NCBI GenBank assembly: GCA_028564705.1
Contig: JAPXFQ010001512.1
Span: 496,001 to 560,000, forward strand
Direction: 5' to 3'
Source of the DNA: Apricaphanius iberus
Taxonomy: Eukaryota; Chordata; Actinopteri; Cyprinodontiformes; Aphaniidae
DNA: 64,000 nucleotides
The notes under the pieces were generated by a model. It ran no database searches and was not told where the DNA came from. It saw nothing but the letters and a program-made list of their open reading frames with translations. Both the position numbers and the translations under genes were made by a program. Shown one piece after another: positions 1 to 12,412 of the stretch. Each line of letters begins with the position of its first letter. Positions within the stretch are counted from its first letter, which is position 1.

Positions 1-1892
1 TTTAAACCCATTTCTGAAGAAGCTAACAGCTCTTCTGCTATTTAGCCATGTAGCTAGGTGTGCTAATATTTTATCCTGTTGATTTCTTTATAAATAAAGC
101 AAACTAATCTATAGTGATTTACTTTATGGGGAGTACATTTTGCTTCACATAAAAAAAACAATAGCAAGAAGATTGAACATGCCCTGGAGGTATGGCAGCA
201 TGGTTAATTGATGTTAGCTTTAACATCATCAGTGGACGGGGCAGCCTGGCCATCAGGAGGTTCACAGTCTTTCCTTACCAGCTTGTCCGTTCTAAGGCCA
301 GTGGTGATGAAACATTTTTTGGGGGGGGGTTAAACTCTAAAACAGCTCGGTTGAGTCACTGTCAGGATTCTGCTGTGTATCTTTTTGTGTTTGTGAATTT
401 GGCGTCTTCCTTCATAGATTCTTTGTGAGTGGTAAGATACTGTTGCGGTGAAAGTTCTCTGAGCACTACCTTCAGTCTGCACAATTCCTCATCTTGTGGA
501 TACACATTTCAGTAGGCCTACAATTTGCATACATCATTCCCCATGTAGGCAATTACTTTTTGATAGTGATTAATGTTCTGCTGAACCATTTCTAACAGGC
601 TGGAAAGCATTAATCACTTTTTTTCTTTTTTTACCTGCAGATTTGAAGATTGCAATTCAACGCTGCAATTTATTTGGTCTGGAGATTGCGGTACGAAAAA
701 ATATATATATATGGTCCACAGTTTTAAGATGTTTTCTACATTCTGGTAATCAAAAATTCGGCTGCACTCAATTGCGTAACATTTGGAAATATTCCGACAT
801 GCTTTTGTCGCAACCAGGTAGGTTGAGTACAATTGTTCTCAAGTAAAGGTAGCACTTCTTCAACTTAATATTATCCCTGGTACAAGTAAAAAGTAGCCAT
901 CCAAGAAATCATTTAAAAGTAAAACAGTAACACGGAAAAACGCTGCAGTAAGCTAATGGGTAATTGGTCAGAATATCAGATCAGTCCTGCTGGCACTAAT
1001 GTGTTGAAAATGATTTCATGGGATTGACCAAAATTCAAAGCTATGAGTAAGTTGTGGTATCTTTAGTAAAGAATTAATATATATAAATATAAATACAAAA
1101 TTAAAAAAAATTGTAGCAGAAGACATGTTTTCAAATCAAAATTTTCATCATGAAGCATATTAAAATGAGATACGTAATGTATGTATGTTAGAACAGGTTA
1201 AACTGCTTCCACTGACAACATGTAGCATTTAACATCGATTCAATTCATCTCCAAAGCTCAGCAGCTAGAAAATCACATTAGAACAACAAAGCTTGTGTAC
1301 AAACAAGAAGTCTCACACTAAACTGTAGGTTTGCATCCTTGTCTCGTGCATTTTTGGTTAGAACACATTTGTATTGATTCAATGAAACTGCTCACGTTAG
1401 GTATAAGATCAACATTTTTTGCTCAAGTAAGAGTAGCAATAGTAAATAGTGACGGCTTAAATAATTACTTCTAATTGGGTAAAAGCTATATGTTTGTTGC
1501 AATAAAACTACACAAGTAAATGTAAAAATAGATCAAGTTACTTCCCACCTTCTCATGACAACATAAAGACATTTTATTATTACGTTATTAATCTAATTAG
1601 TAGCGTGTTATTTTATATGACCACTATAAGTATTTTGGTAGAGTTATTGTTTCACTTCCATCCTTTGTGTTATCCAATAAAAGGGCTTTCTGAACCAAAA
1701 ACCAGCCCACCCCTGTCAGTGGTTTCATGAGAGTTGTGGAAACAAGAACTGGCTGAAGGTTGATCTAGTATGGACAGAAATGACCTAGGTGGATTAAATA
1801 TCATGCAGCTAAGAGCTACAGCTACAGTTGTATTTATTTAATTGAAAAAGTTGCAGATGGTGAAAAACATAAGGAAAAAGTCCACCCGACCA
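1..1892. other. AT-rich flank, no gene seen
   Basis: I see no coding exon, RNA gene or bounded repeat here. Open frames are short, unrelated to any family I know and lack splice context. The segment lies 3' of the kcng4 gene. Confidence 0.5.
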
Positions 1893-2276
1893 CAGTGCTT
1901 CGCAAAACTAAACATATTCCTTGAACTTTTACTCGATTTTGCAACATTACAACCTCAGATTTTCAACGTATTTTCTTTTTATATCTTAAGTGATAGACTG
2001 AAACAAACAGGTGCAAAATTAGGAACTAGAAGGAAGATTAACAACCTGAAAAGAGGGACATAATTTGCATTCTGTATCAGAATGAAGGGGACAAAAAAAT
2101 TCGTACGATTTGTATTTATTTATTTATTCACGTACATTTTTCCCTCAACTCGTAAATAATGCACTACTTTCTGTTGGTGAATCACATAAAGTCCCAATAG
2201 AAATGCACCACACTTAGTGTTTTATAAGTAAAACAGAGAAAAGTTCAAGGGATGTAAATATTTTTTGAAATTGCAC
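1893..2276. repeat. MITE-like element with Tc1-type inverted repeats
   Basis: The two ends are degenerate inverted repeats of about 110 bp. Each contains the core CCTTGAACTTTT, then a TTGCAACATTACAACC-like block, and on the right arm a TTGGTGAATCACATAAAGTCCC block. This resembles the long inverted repeats of a common fish Tc1-like family. The middle is too short to encode a transposase. I infer a decayed, internally deleted, non-autonomous copy. Exact ends and a TA duplication could not be fixed. Confidence 0.5.
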
Positions 2277-2702
2277 TCCAACTGGAGGATTGTATTTTTG
2301 ACGTTATTATTTTTAATAAATACCCTCAGGCCCTTATAAAGCGTGCCATTTACCATAGTAAAGTATCATTTGTTTTTTCTGTACAAAGCCTTCATTTTTT
2401 TTAAATGTCAAGAAGTAGTTTTATATTCTTGATGATTATAATGTAAAACCATTCAGTGAGGACGTCATGACGAACATTGCAGCGCTTTATGAGCCTAATA
2501 AACAATGTCTGTCCTGGCTACTTAGTGTTTATGGGACTAGGAAAATGGGTATGTTTGAGGTTCAGTTATTCCATTATTCAATAAAATTAATTGTTCAAAA
2601 CAGCATTTTAAAGATACAAATTGTATTTTGTCGTTTAGGCTGACTTATTTAACCCTCACTTCTCTGAAATTGGATTAGTGGTACACCAAAATAAAAATGT
2701 GA

Positions 2703-3590
2703 GTGTGAAGTTGAAACCAGATATTTACATACCATGGTATGTATGACCTTAAATCAAAGTAAACAAAATGTTTAGATGTGCTGTATGCCAGTGCATCAAG
2801 AGGATTATTTAGACAATGCTAATTTTATTTTTTCTTACTTTCTTTAGAAATAGAGATTTGTGGACATTTCATCGGTATGATTTGCATGAGAGATCAAAGA
2901 TGGGGATTTCCTTCCAAAAGCTTCTCATGGTATTTTTCCTGAAAGTCTGACCCATTCTTCCTGAGAGAACTGGTGGAACTGAGTCAGGTTTGTAGGCGGC
3001 CATGCTCTCACACATCCCTTCAGATCTGCCTAAATGTTTGCTATATCAGGGCTTTGTTATCGCCTCTAAAAACATTGACTTTTTTGCAACTAGTGGTGAT
3101 AGACTTTAGACCAATTTTTTCTCAAGCCTCATGCATGATTTCTTAAGAATAAAAACACATCATGTTCATTGCACAACATGGCATCTATTTTATGAAGCGC
3201 ACCAGTCCCTCCTGCAGCAACTCACCGATACAAAACTATTATGTATCCACAGCCATACTTTACATATGGGCTGCTGTTTGCTGGTTTGAAAGCTAACCCC
3301 CTTTTTCCTCCATATGTAGTAATCCGTATGGACAGAGATTTCAACTTCAGATTTTATTAAGCAGGCCCCCTGAGTGCATTTACACACTGTAATCTGTCTG
3401 TTTTATGTTTGTTTTTTGGGGTTACTTCTTTGCTGACTAACCAGCATCTTTACAAGACTTTTGCTTTGGTTGGATACACACATTTTGCAACAAAAGATGT
3501 TCATCGCTGGTGGATATTCTTTCAAGTCTGTATCAGCATCTAAAAAGTGAGGGGGGGGGGGGGGTGCCCTTTTTATACAGCGTATGTATA
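2703..3590 (-). pseudogene. Decayed Tc1-like transposon
   Basis: The left end (GAAGTTGAAACC, then TTTACATAC) resembles the terminal repeat of the large fish Tc1 group. The interior retains recognisable minus-strand transposase sequence, for example around 2900-3000 (gtggaactgagtcaggtttgtag) and 3180-3225 (gaagcgcaccagtccctcctgc). No frame is open for more than a short distance, so it cannot encode an enzyme. The match is from memory of the family, not from an alignment. Confidence 0.55.
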
Positions 3591-3601
3591 TATCTGGTTT
3601 C

Positions 3602-3604
<3 letters not shown>

Positions 3605-3672
<68 letters not shown>
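3605..3672. repeat. (TA)n microsatellite
   Basis: This is an uninterrupted run of about 33 TA dinucleotides, with a 13-nt G run just upstream at about 3551. It is probably length-polymorphic and prone to sequencing error. The repetitive YIYIYI open frame over it is an artefact of the repeat. Confidence 0.95.
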
Positions 3673-3674
<2 letters not shown>

Positions 3675-4042
3675 TGACAAATTAGCAAAGTCATATTTCA
3701 GAATAAAATACAGTGTGCATTTCAGTCCAAGCTCCGTGGAACAGAATGTGATGCTGTGGTGTTACATTTCCCATTTCACAAGCTTTCCGGCATTCAGTTT
3801 TCGGTTGCTAAAGGTGGTTGATCAAGAATTTTGTGCTGCTCCTGTAATATCGACATAGGATTTGTGCAAAAAAATTAGTTCTGCTGCTCCTTTGAGAAAC
3901 TGGTGACACTCGGATACAGTCTGATGCACAAGGGTGTCTGTAGACGGAAACCTTCCCCTACTCCCTTCCTGCAGCTTGACTTGTCTTTGACTTCACAGCC
4001 TTCCCAGGACGTTTCTTGACCTCAGACAGGCAGATGGGACGT

Positions 4043-4873
4043 TTAAGTTTTCATGGACGCTCTAATCTCAGCAGCCCTCTGAGCAGCCATGGACTTCCTC
4101 CTCTGTATTGCCGCCGCGGCCGTGGCCTCTGTGATGCCGCGGTAGCTGTCCGTCTCCTGAGAGTCCTCGCTGTTCTGCGACTTGGTGCTGTCCTGCGAGT
4201 CCGGCTTCTGCCTCAGCGCTCGGTTCTGCTCCTCCTTCAGCTCCACGTAGGAGCGGGAGAAGGTGTGAAAGATGGAGGTGACGGGGAAGGCCATGAGGAG
4301 GATGCCGCTCAGGATGCTGCTGAGTGCCACCACTTGACCCGGGATGCTCCTGGGGACCATGTCGCCGTAGCCCACTGTCGTCATGGATATGACTGCCCAC
4401 CAGTAGCTGCCGGGGATGCTGGTGAACTCCTGCTTGGCGCCCAACTCACTTTCGGCGAGGAACACCAGCGGCGAGAAGAGCGCCATGGCCACGCAGAGGA
4501 AGAGCAGCAGCAGGCCGAACTCGCGCGTGCAACGCTTCACCGTCAGGCCGAGCGTCTGCAGGCCCAGGGAGTGGCGAGCCAACCTCATCACATAGAAGAT
4601 CCGCAGGGCTCGGAGAACTCGGAGGACCAAGCCCACCTTCTCCAGGTATTTGTTGCCTGAGCCCGCAGGCTTCTCTCCCACGGACAGAGAGTCCACGATG
4701 AGGGTGATGTAGTAGGGGAGGATGGCCACCACATCAATGACGTTCAGCGGCGTACGCAGGAACATGCACTTGCTCTGAGTCTGAATGAAGCGCAGCAGGA
4801 ACTCCAGGGAGAACCAGGCGACGCAGACCGTTTCCAGAACGAAGATGTTATAGCACCTCTGGGAGCACTCACC
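4043..4873 (-). CDS. kcng4: Kv6-type silent K+ channel subunit, last coding exon (S2 to C-terminus)
   Basis: This exon encodes residues 262-537 of a modifier (electrically silent) subunit that in known Kv6 channels assembles with Kv2 subunits at the plasma membrane and alters their gating. It starts after a CAG acceptor (4874-4876) with GECSQRC, in phase 0 with the upstream exon, and ends at the stop codon at 4043. By residue number in the spliced protein: S2 about 270-292 (ETVCVAWFSLEFLLRFIQ), S3 about 302-323, S4 about 341-375 with regularly spaced arginines (LRVLRALRIFYVMRLAR), S5 379-401, pore helix and filter TVGYGD 427-432, S6 439-463. S6 carries PVT (458-460) instead of the PxP of conducting Kv channels, a KvS hallmark. 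The tail after ELKEEQ is Ser/Gln-rich, then Ala/Arg-rich, and does not resemble the mammalian KCNG4 tail as I remember it. CVAWFSLEFLLRF...QSKC favours KCNG4 over KCNG1. I cannot say which teleost duplicate this is. Confidence 0.93.
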   Translation of the reverse strand, partial: GECSQRCYNIFVLETVCVAWFSLEFLLRFIQTQSKCMFLRTPLNVIDVVAILPYYITLIVDSLSVGEKPAGSGNKYLEKVGLVLRVLRALRIFYVMRLARHSLGLQTLGLTVKRCTREFGLLLLFLCVAMALFSPLVFLAESELGAKQEFTSIPGSYWWAVISMTTVGYGDMVPRSIPGQVVALSSILSGILLMAFPVTSIFHTFSRSYVELKEEQNRALRQKPDSQDSTKSQNSEDSQETDSYRGITEATAAAAIQRRKSMAAQRAAEIRASMKT

Positions 4874-4989
4874 CTGCCGACGGAGAGAACAAAGAAAGAC
4901 AGATCTTAGTGTCTGAGGGAGACTTCTAAACATGGTGCTAGACTAAAGTAAGCATATACGGCAGCTTCATAGCTTCACTGTATTTTAGA

Positions 4990-5320
4990 GGGATTCTATG
5001 TGACAGACCAACACAAAGTACTGCATTGTTGTGAAGTAAATTAAAAAGATTCAAGGTTTTCAGGAACTTTTCATGATAAAAAAAAATGCCTTCTGCCTAG
5101 ATTCAGCCCAAGGTTGTCAATACTCTGTTGAGTCACATCTGCAGGTCTTTTAGGGTTTTCTCTGTTGGCTTCCTCCTTGTTTTACCCATTCTTCTGAAGG
5201 AAGAACGTTAATTAAAATCAGTTTAAAAGTCTGGGAAAAGATTTCTAATTGGATTCACATCTGGCTTTCACTAGCAAATTCTAACCCATGAATTTGCTTT
5301 AAAATGAACCCTACAATATG
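4990..5320 (-). pseudogene. Tc1-like transposon fragment (part A of a possibly split copy)
   Basis: The sequence begins with ttctatgtgacagaccaa and continues through gtcttttagggttttctctg and ctaacccatgaatttgcttt. This matches, from memory, the order of blocks in the minus-strand transposase region of an abundant fish Tc1 family. It stops at about 5320, where agggatgtccaatatta begins. The next blocks of the same family, in the same orientation, are at 7780-7960. Confidence 0.55.
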
Positions 5321-6437
5321 ACTAGGGATGTCCAATATTATCCTGGAATTGTTGTTGGTAAACAGTGTGTGTGTGTCTTTGTGTGTTCTGATTGAGGACC
5401 AAATTTTTCTGTTTCAGGTGTTTAACCTATAAAGTGAGGACCTTTTTTCCTGCTCCTCAAAACGTAGTGGTCCATGGTGTAATTGCAAAGGGCTGGTGAA
5501 AACAAAATATATATATAACTTAAAAGATCCTCTAAAATTTATAAAAATTGATTATTATTTTATTCAGATGGGACTGAGATCTTATCTACCTTAACGAAAG
5601 ACGGTGACATTAGATTTATCACAATTGTAATTGAATGTACAGGTGCTGGTAATAAAATTATAATATCATGAAAATGTACAAATCTATTACATACATGTTT
5701 CTGAAAACTGCTGCATATTTACACTGTAGTTTTCAGAAATACATATGTAATACAACAGATTTTTTTTCCCAGGACCTCAACAAGGTTGAGAACCACTGGT
5801 TTAGGGTCAACAAGCTCTACTGGTTGGTTTTGAGGTATGGTGTGAATTAGGTTTTAGTTTGGCATACTATAGTAACTAAAATGAATGGAAGTCAGTAAAG
5901 GTCCTTTCTACTACCAGTGTGAGTACAAACAACTAAGAAAAATAAGTAAACTAAGTGTGAATGAAAGAATTGATGGGAATGTGTCACACCCTTCATTAGG
6001 GCAATTTAGCTGGGGGGGAGGGGAATCCCTCTGGGATTTATAAAGTATTTTTAAATTGAATTGAATGTGTTTGCAGCAAACTAAGAACCTTTTTTAAACC
6101 ACACAGAGGCTGCAGCATCCGCGTAGTGGAATGGAGTGACTTATACCTTGCCTTATTTTATTAAATAGTTGTACCAGTTTTTTCAATAATTTTACTGTAT
6201 GATGTCTACTTATAGCAACAATAAATGATTATTTATTATCTTTGACTGTTTGTTTCGGGGTTGTTATGGTGTTGAAAAGTACACAACTTTCCCTTACTAA
6301 AGGCTGGTTTACACTCTGCATTTTTCATCCGTTTCAAAGGACTGCTTTGTGCCACAATGTGTGAGCTCCACCTAGAGCTCTGGAGGTGTGTCACACTGAA
6401 CGTCCGGAGATTTCAGTGGGTCAAACTGCATGATGTC
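5321..6437. other. Intronic sequence, nothing coding seen
   Basis: The only structured piece is a hAT-like terminus at about 5780-5805 (gttgagaaccactggttt), with no convincing partner end. The rest is AT-rich and unassigned. Confidence 0.4.
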
Positions 6438-7530
6438 TCAGGTCATGTACAGACGTAGCCGTTTCTTTTTTTATTTAACGATATTTTCCACCGCTCCATT
6501 AAAAAAAAAAAATCCTCATCCACACATAATCGGATATATCTGTTGGCAACATGACATGACATGGCAAACCTGTAGGGGGCAGTAGTTCTCCCAAATCCCA
6601 AATCTGCTCAGAGTAACTTTCTACGTTAACTTCTGCATGCAGCAGTATAGAGCTGGTAAACACAATCGACGATCAATAATACCAACACAGATCTAAGGGC
6701 AGAAATGTTGTTTCTGAGTGTAAACACATGTAGCACAAGTGACGTTGCGGCATTTAAAACTCCAGTTTCATCTGTCCACAAGCAGATGCTGAAAACGGAG
6801 AAAACACAGATCTTAACGTTGACCAGAGTTTTTACAAAAATAATCATTTTTGGTACCTAAAATCTGCATTTACGAGTGGATGACCGGCCAATCCATACAA
6901 AACTATCTCTGTTTTGTGAGATACTGTGGTGTTATTCTATATATGTTTAAACTTTTATTATTCAGAAGGTAAAAGACTGTTTATATAGTTTGCATGGTTG
7001 TAAAAATGGGTCTGTCACTATTGTTTATGCAGGTAAGCTTTTAAGTCATAAAACTCTGGGGTGAGTTTTATTGCAAGGCTGTAAAAGCAGGATGTGTAGA
7101 TAAAAACTGGGAGAAGAGTTTGGGGGAAGCAGATAGCAATTTAACCATAATTCTTTATAATGAACCTTTGACCCAGAACAGAGACGACCCATCTTCGGAC
7201 TGCATAATTCTCTGACAGCAAATCATGGCTAAGAGACTGTTTGGAAATGATCTGATTGGAGTAAGATTCGAGGGAGAAGAAACGCCTAGAGGCCCGGTTG
7301 TCTATAAAGCTGTGAAATGAAGATCAGTTAATTGTTCAGATTTCTTTAAATCTGGACCACAGGGGAACGACGGGGGCAAAATTCCTCTGTAAAACTGCAA
7401 TTTGTTAATCTGTTCAAAATAAATGTTAAACTGGAAATTGGCTCCATTTTGTCTCTGCTTGAACATGCATTGAATTACTTATGATAATTATTTAATTCAA
7501 CAATACCCAGCTACGTGTGGACAAGGCATC
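6438..7530. mobile_element. Possible DNA transposon with (C)ACACGTAGC-type ends
   Basis: The left end (gtacagacgtagccg) and the right end read in reverse (tccacacgtagctgggtat) are degenerate inverted copies of a terminal motif I know from fish non-autonomous elements. The interior has no transposase. Boundaries are approximate and no clear target duplication was found. Confidence 0.35.
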
Positions 7531-7779
7531 AGTCTGGTAGGACCCACAAAAAGACAATGTCACTAACGTCCGTTCATTTCATTGTCATTAGCAGAAAGTT
7601 GTGGTAGAATTTCTGACAGTGGCTGTAGAGCGCTGAGGGCTGGTTTTGGGTCGTACCACCTGTCACACTGCATGGCCACTGCATGGCCACTGCAGGGCTG
7701 CGAATAACACGCACCATTTTTCATCAAGATTCTTCTCACGACAAAAAAAAAATAAAGGACGACTGAAATCGCACAGTGT

Positions 7780-7960
7780 GATCCCAGTTCTAAGAAGTTT
7801 TCTTCCATTATTTAGCTCCATCCATGTTCCCATCAATTCTGACCAGCTCTCCTGTGCCCACTGAAGAAAAGCAACCCCACCGCATAATGCTTGTTAGTCT
7901 CCACAACACATATCATTTTGCATGCAGGCCTGTTTAATTTCTATCACATATAAATCAAAT
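7780..7960 (-). pseudogene. Tc1-like transposon fragment (part B)
   Basis: The blocks agttttcttccattatttag, ctccatccatgttcccatca and tgaagaaaagcaaccccac are the conserved core of the same Tc1 family as 4990-5320, in the same orientation and in the order expected after it. I infer that one copy was split by about 2.4 kb of later insertions. Confidence 0.55.
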
Positions 7961-10555
7961 CAGACACACTCCGTGGCTGTAACATGACTAAAGGGTGAAA
8001 AAGTCTGCATGCCTTTTTTGAAAGGCGACATATGTAGTTTCACTATTGCACTGCTCATAACAAGGAGTTTCCGAACTTTTGATTTGGGTCTTATATTCAT
8101 TCATAGATGGAGCACATTATCAATCGAAACAAAAACGGCACGTCTGTTCTGTCGGACAACAAAACGCAACACAGAAGGTGCTGAAAGATTCATGAAATGT
8201 AAAGCAAAGGCTTTGATTGCCAAGTCTTGAATCCCTGCCTGACTCACACATCAAAACCTGGGTGATCAAGAGGTGAGAGCCGTGAATGGTGTAAGATGTG
8301 CAGGGGTTAGAAATTAACTCTCAAATGAGGTTCCCCTTTCCCCACTAAAACGATCTCTTCTTTTTTGGCGATTGAAACAGCTTTCATAAATATTTGAGTT
8401 CATGATCATAGGGGTTTTTTTTACTGAAAAAGGAGCAAATTTTTTACTTTTATTCTGTTGGTTATTCATATAAATGTCCAAACCTTATGAGGTTGTGCTA
8501 TACATGTATATATATGTTTGTCATTTTCGTGTTCCAGCCAACAGCGGCGCAGCATTATAGATTATCAAATACTATTCTAAATAACTGCCTGGAGCAACAA
8601 GGCATTTACTGAAGAAAACGGAACCCTCGGTTAGTTTAGCTGCCGTGTCTAAGCCTCGTAAATTTCATTATTTCTTTCTCAGAAGAGGAGCGACCTTATA
8701 AGATCTAAAACTAGAGTTAGTTTAGGTGAAGCCCACAACGGATGGACACAAATGAAAAAACTTTCCCGGCGTCAAAACGTCCAAGGAAATGGCAAAGTTT
8801 CTCATGGAGAAAGGTAAGAAAGCTTGCTAACAGCAAAAGTTAGCTGTCCGTAAAACAGCTTTGCAATACTTGTGTACATGACGTTGTTCCTAGATACGAG
8901 AGCATCAACCTCCACACCGAGTAAACAAAAGAACAGGAAGCCGTTTACTCCTGCACACCCCAGTATAGGAGGCTCGTTTCACCACTGCCGTGAGTGGCTA
9001 TTATAAAGACTTTTCTAGCTAGCTATCTGTATTGACACAGGTCTCCGACCATACACCTAGTCACATACACATGCTGTGAAATCTGTCGGAAAAAATCTAA
9101 AGTATAAATTATGAGGAGTGGAGGATACCTTTCAGCTACCGAAATAAGATGCAGAGAGGACAGGTACAAAAACCTATTGTGGCCTTTTACCCATATTTTG
9201 TTGTAATTATTTTTCGTTTAGTATTTTAAACTTATTAGTACAAAATAGTCTTTACCCTGTAAGATTAGCTGCTGGACACAATGCTGGCTAGTTACGCCGA
9301 CAGAACTGGCATCCAGACGGCACTTTGTTATTGCAACTACAACCTCAACACATTAGATGTCACTTTGGTGCCCATGTTCCATATTCAACCTTTAAGCAGA
9401 CATTGTTCACTAGACACAAAGTGAGCCTTCTTATCCGGCCATATTATTTGTTCAATTTAAATCCTCTGCATTACCCGTAGGATGAGCTAAAGAGAAGGGA
9501 GCAGAAGAGGGGACTCAGGACTATCTAGAGAGATGTGCAGATAGAGATAATCAAAGACCTTTCTATCTGGATACTCCAATGAAATATTGTAGGAGGATGC
9601 TAAAGAAATGGTTGCAGAAGGAGGTTCCACAACGTTGGGTGCAAACAATTCCGGACGGTACTGTATTCAAAGGGACAAATGAAATCAATTAGGCTGGACA
9701 AAAACATCAAACTAATGTTATCTTTTGTTGCAAACCAAGATCTTTTGCAGCTGTTCAGTGAGCCTTTTAAAAAGCACGTACCCAGTTCACTACGTGGCAT
9801 CTTTTTTTCTTTTTTTTTTGCCTCCAGAGAGAGACCTGTAACTTGCTAAACCCATTAAGGAGCATGTAAATGACTGAGCGGCAAAGCCAAAGCTGGAGGT
9901 TCTAATGGAGTGGCGGCAGCGGTAATAAACTACTTAAGTTGAAGTTTATACAAAAGTGAGACGAGGTAGAAACTGGGTTGAGTTTATAGGGAAGGGGGAG
10001 TGGAAGTTATAAAAACATGTGGCGCAGGCTAATTTATCAGACTGTGGACATTCTGCCTAAACTGAGCCCATCCTGACTGAAGGGCAGGTTGGAATGTTTG
10101 GATAGATAAGAGATGGGAGCGACTCCAACAGAAGAAGGTAATTTCGAGCACACTCCACACTTCAGTGGGTGCTTGTTATTTACTGTCAGGAAAACTGCCT
10201 AATGTTTGTTCTGACACATGGTGCAAGAAAACACAATACTGCAGCACTTTTTATTCAGTGTGGAGACATTAGCATAACAGTACCACGTTTCTTTAAAAAG
10301 TTAATGGCCTTTCAAGCCAAACTGCCTACTGCATTCTTAAAGAATACATATTTAACTGAAATCTACGGCCCATTAAGTTTTAAAACATGGAATCGTGGCT
10401 GTCATGTGTCGAGCTGAGTGCATAATGGAAGCGGTAAAAGGGAGCAGCTTTGAGAACGTTTCTTTATACTTTGCTGTCAACATCAACCTAAGGTGTGAAA
10501 TGAAGTAGCCCTGATTACATAGAACATCCAATTAATTCCTGATCAGGAACGTGGA
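7961..10555. other. Intronic sequence, no gene recognised
   Basis: There are several short open frames, none with a known domain, splice context or compositional signal. No bounded repeat was recognised. Confidence 0.4.
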
Positions 10556-10559
10556 TCCC

Positions 10560-10700
10560 GGCAGACAGCAAGCGAATGGTGGTTTACGCCCCGGACAGGG
10601 CACCAGTCCATTACAGCAAGACAGCAGGCACACAACCCCAACCATACATGCACTCATGCACACCTAAAGGCAATATGGATGCTGATCCATATTGCCTAAC
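10560..10700 (-). repeat. Fish SINE/L2-tail fragment, reverse orientation
   Basis: The segment ccccggacagggcaccagtc followed by an ACACA-rich stretch is the reverse complement of the conserved tail seen forward at 24410-24531 and 55830-55905. It ends in a perfect 13-bp hairpin (10668-10697) that is not part of the usual tail. Confidence 0.6.
10668..10697. repeat. Perfect 13-bp hairpin, 4-nt loop
   Basis: The arms aggcaatatggat and atccatattgcct are exact reverse complements around the loop gctg. Confidence 0.9.
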
Positions 10701-11509
10701 AAGGTACCTGAACCCAAAGGAGAAACTCACTCATGCATAGATCAAGCACACACAACGTTCACACAGAAAACTCTTATCATAGCACAAACTTTACAGAAAA
10801 CAGAAAATGCATTTGAAGGTTCCTATCTATGGAACACCGAAATGCTCAAAATTAAATAAATAAATTAAACCTTGTGAGATAAATGTCTAAAATGAATAAA
10901 TAATATATGTAATGTGATTATTAGATTGTAAAATTCTGAATTAATTTAAAATTCTTAGCTTATTAGTATGAAATATTATCCATTTGCCTTTAAAATGTAT
11001 TTATTTTAAAAAACATTATTTAATTGTATTTTTTTAATTCTGTTTTTTCAGTTTCATTGTCAAATTATATCTTTATCCATTATTTATCAATAATTTATTT
11101 AGACATTTATTTCCCAAGGTTTTATTTATTTAGATGATTTACTAACATGACGCAGAGACCATTGTGCCTATTAAACCCGGAGCAAGACATACGCAATCCA
11201 TTTTGCGCTTTTCCCTAATCTGAATATGCAATATGGGCATTTCTGTCGGAAGATGCAAAATATTGGGAGAACAAGCAAATCAGTAGGCGTTCCAGGCAAA
11301 GTGTGATTTACTAAACATCAGAATGTTCACGCCGGGTATTTTAGCGCCTGTTTTTACCACCTCTGAAAGGCATGTCTTAATTTTATGCCTCCACATTCAA
11401 CGTAAGTTTATTATCGACAAACAAAATTACCTAATAGTAATTATCACTCTAATGGCCATAAACCTGACAGTTATATATAGATATTTAACAGTTTCCGCCC
11501 CAAAGACGC

Positions 11510-11549
11510 ATCATAATTCACTGCCCACCAGTGCGCAGTGAATTATGAT
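11510..11549. repeat. Perfect 15-bp inverted repeat, 10-nt loop
   Basis: The arms atcataattcactgc and gcagtgaattatgat are exact reverse complements. They may be the abutting end of a decayed TIR element, since a Harbinger-like terminus (tttataaatgaggcc) lies at about 12040. No full element could be bounded. Confidence 0.8.
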
Positions 11550-12269
11550 CCTCCTGGATCCTCATTAGTTTCCCCTGGAGTGGTTACTCATCTTCCTGGG
11601 TTCCAATTAATGAAATGTAATCATGTACAAAACCAATAGGAGCTGGCAATATATGACATTTTAAAAACAAAATTAATACATTTCAGATTACATATTTTCA
11701 AGATAAAAAAATGTCAAACTCACCAACTTGACATTAATAGAGGCAATGATAAAGTGTGGAACATTTCAACAACATTAATAAAATATGGACATCTACGTAA
11801 CCTTGTTCTGGACATACTAGAGCTTTAATAAATCAGACTCTGGATTACGCTGTTAGCATGGAGCAGAGAGCAGCACATGTACACTGCATGCATTAAGTTT
11901 ATTACTGACAAACAATAAATATGCGCCTGTTATAATTTGGTCACAGACTCTTAGTAGATCAACCGCAAATGAAGGGCAACCAAATGTCACAAAAAATGTT
12001 TCCATGCATGCAATTTTCCCCTCTGTATTTAGAATTTTTATAAATGAGGCCATGTGTGCGGAAGAAAAATCAAACGATGGACATCACTTTTAATAAAAAA
12101 TAACAGCAACGCCATGCTGTGAGGATTATTTTCTTCAGCAGAAACAGGGAACCGTGTCAGAGCTGATGCACAGAGGAGGGGGAAGTAAATAAAGGGCGTG
12201 CCAACACTAAACATACAGCCAAAGGTACAATAATACGATTTAGATCAAGGCACCAATATGGCATTAATA

Positions 12270-12412
12270 TGCTAAATGCTTTGCAAATGAATTTTTATCA
12301 GTACTTTGTGTACTTTCCATAAAATCCAGATAAAAGACTGCAAATACATAGCTTAAAATGTGACTAAATGCGGATAAGTAGTGGGAATACTTTTGCAAGG
12401 CACAGCGTACCA
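12270..12412. repeat. Isolated Tc1-type terminal repeat
   Basis: The blocks tactttgtgtactttccata...ccagataaaa and gaatacttttgcaaggcac are the right-hand terminal repeat of the common fish Tc1 family. No adjacent transposase body was recognised. It could be the far end of the copy broken up at 4990-7960, but this is speculative. Confidence 0.45.

Noticed and set aside
3547..3858. 103-residue frame containing a YIYIYI tract
   Set aside because: It is produced by translation of the (TA)n microsatellite.
4016..4660. 214-residue plus-strand open frame
   Set aside because: It is the antisense shadow of the highly conserved kcng4 exon, whose minus-strand product has an unmistakable channel pore.
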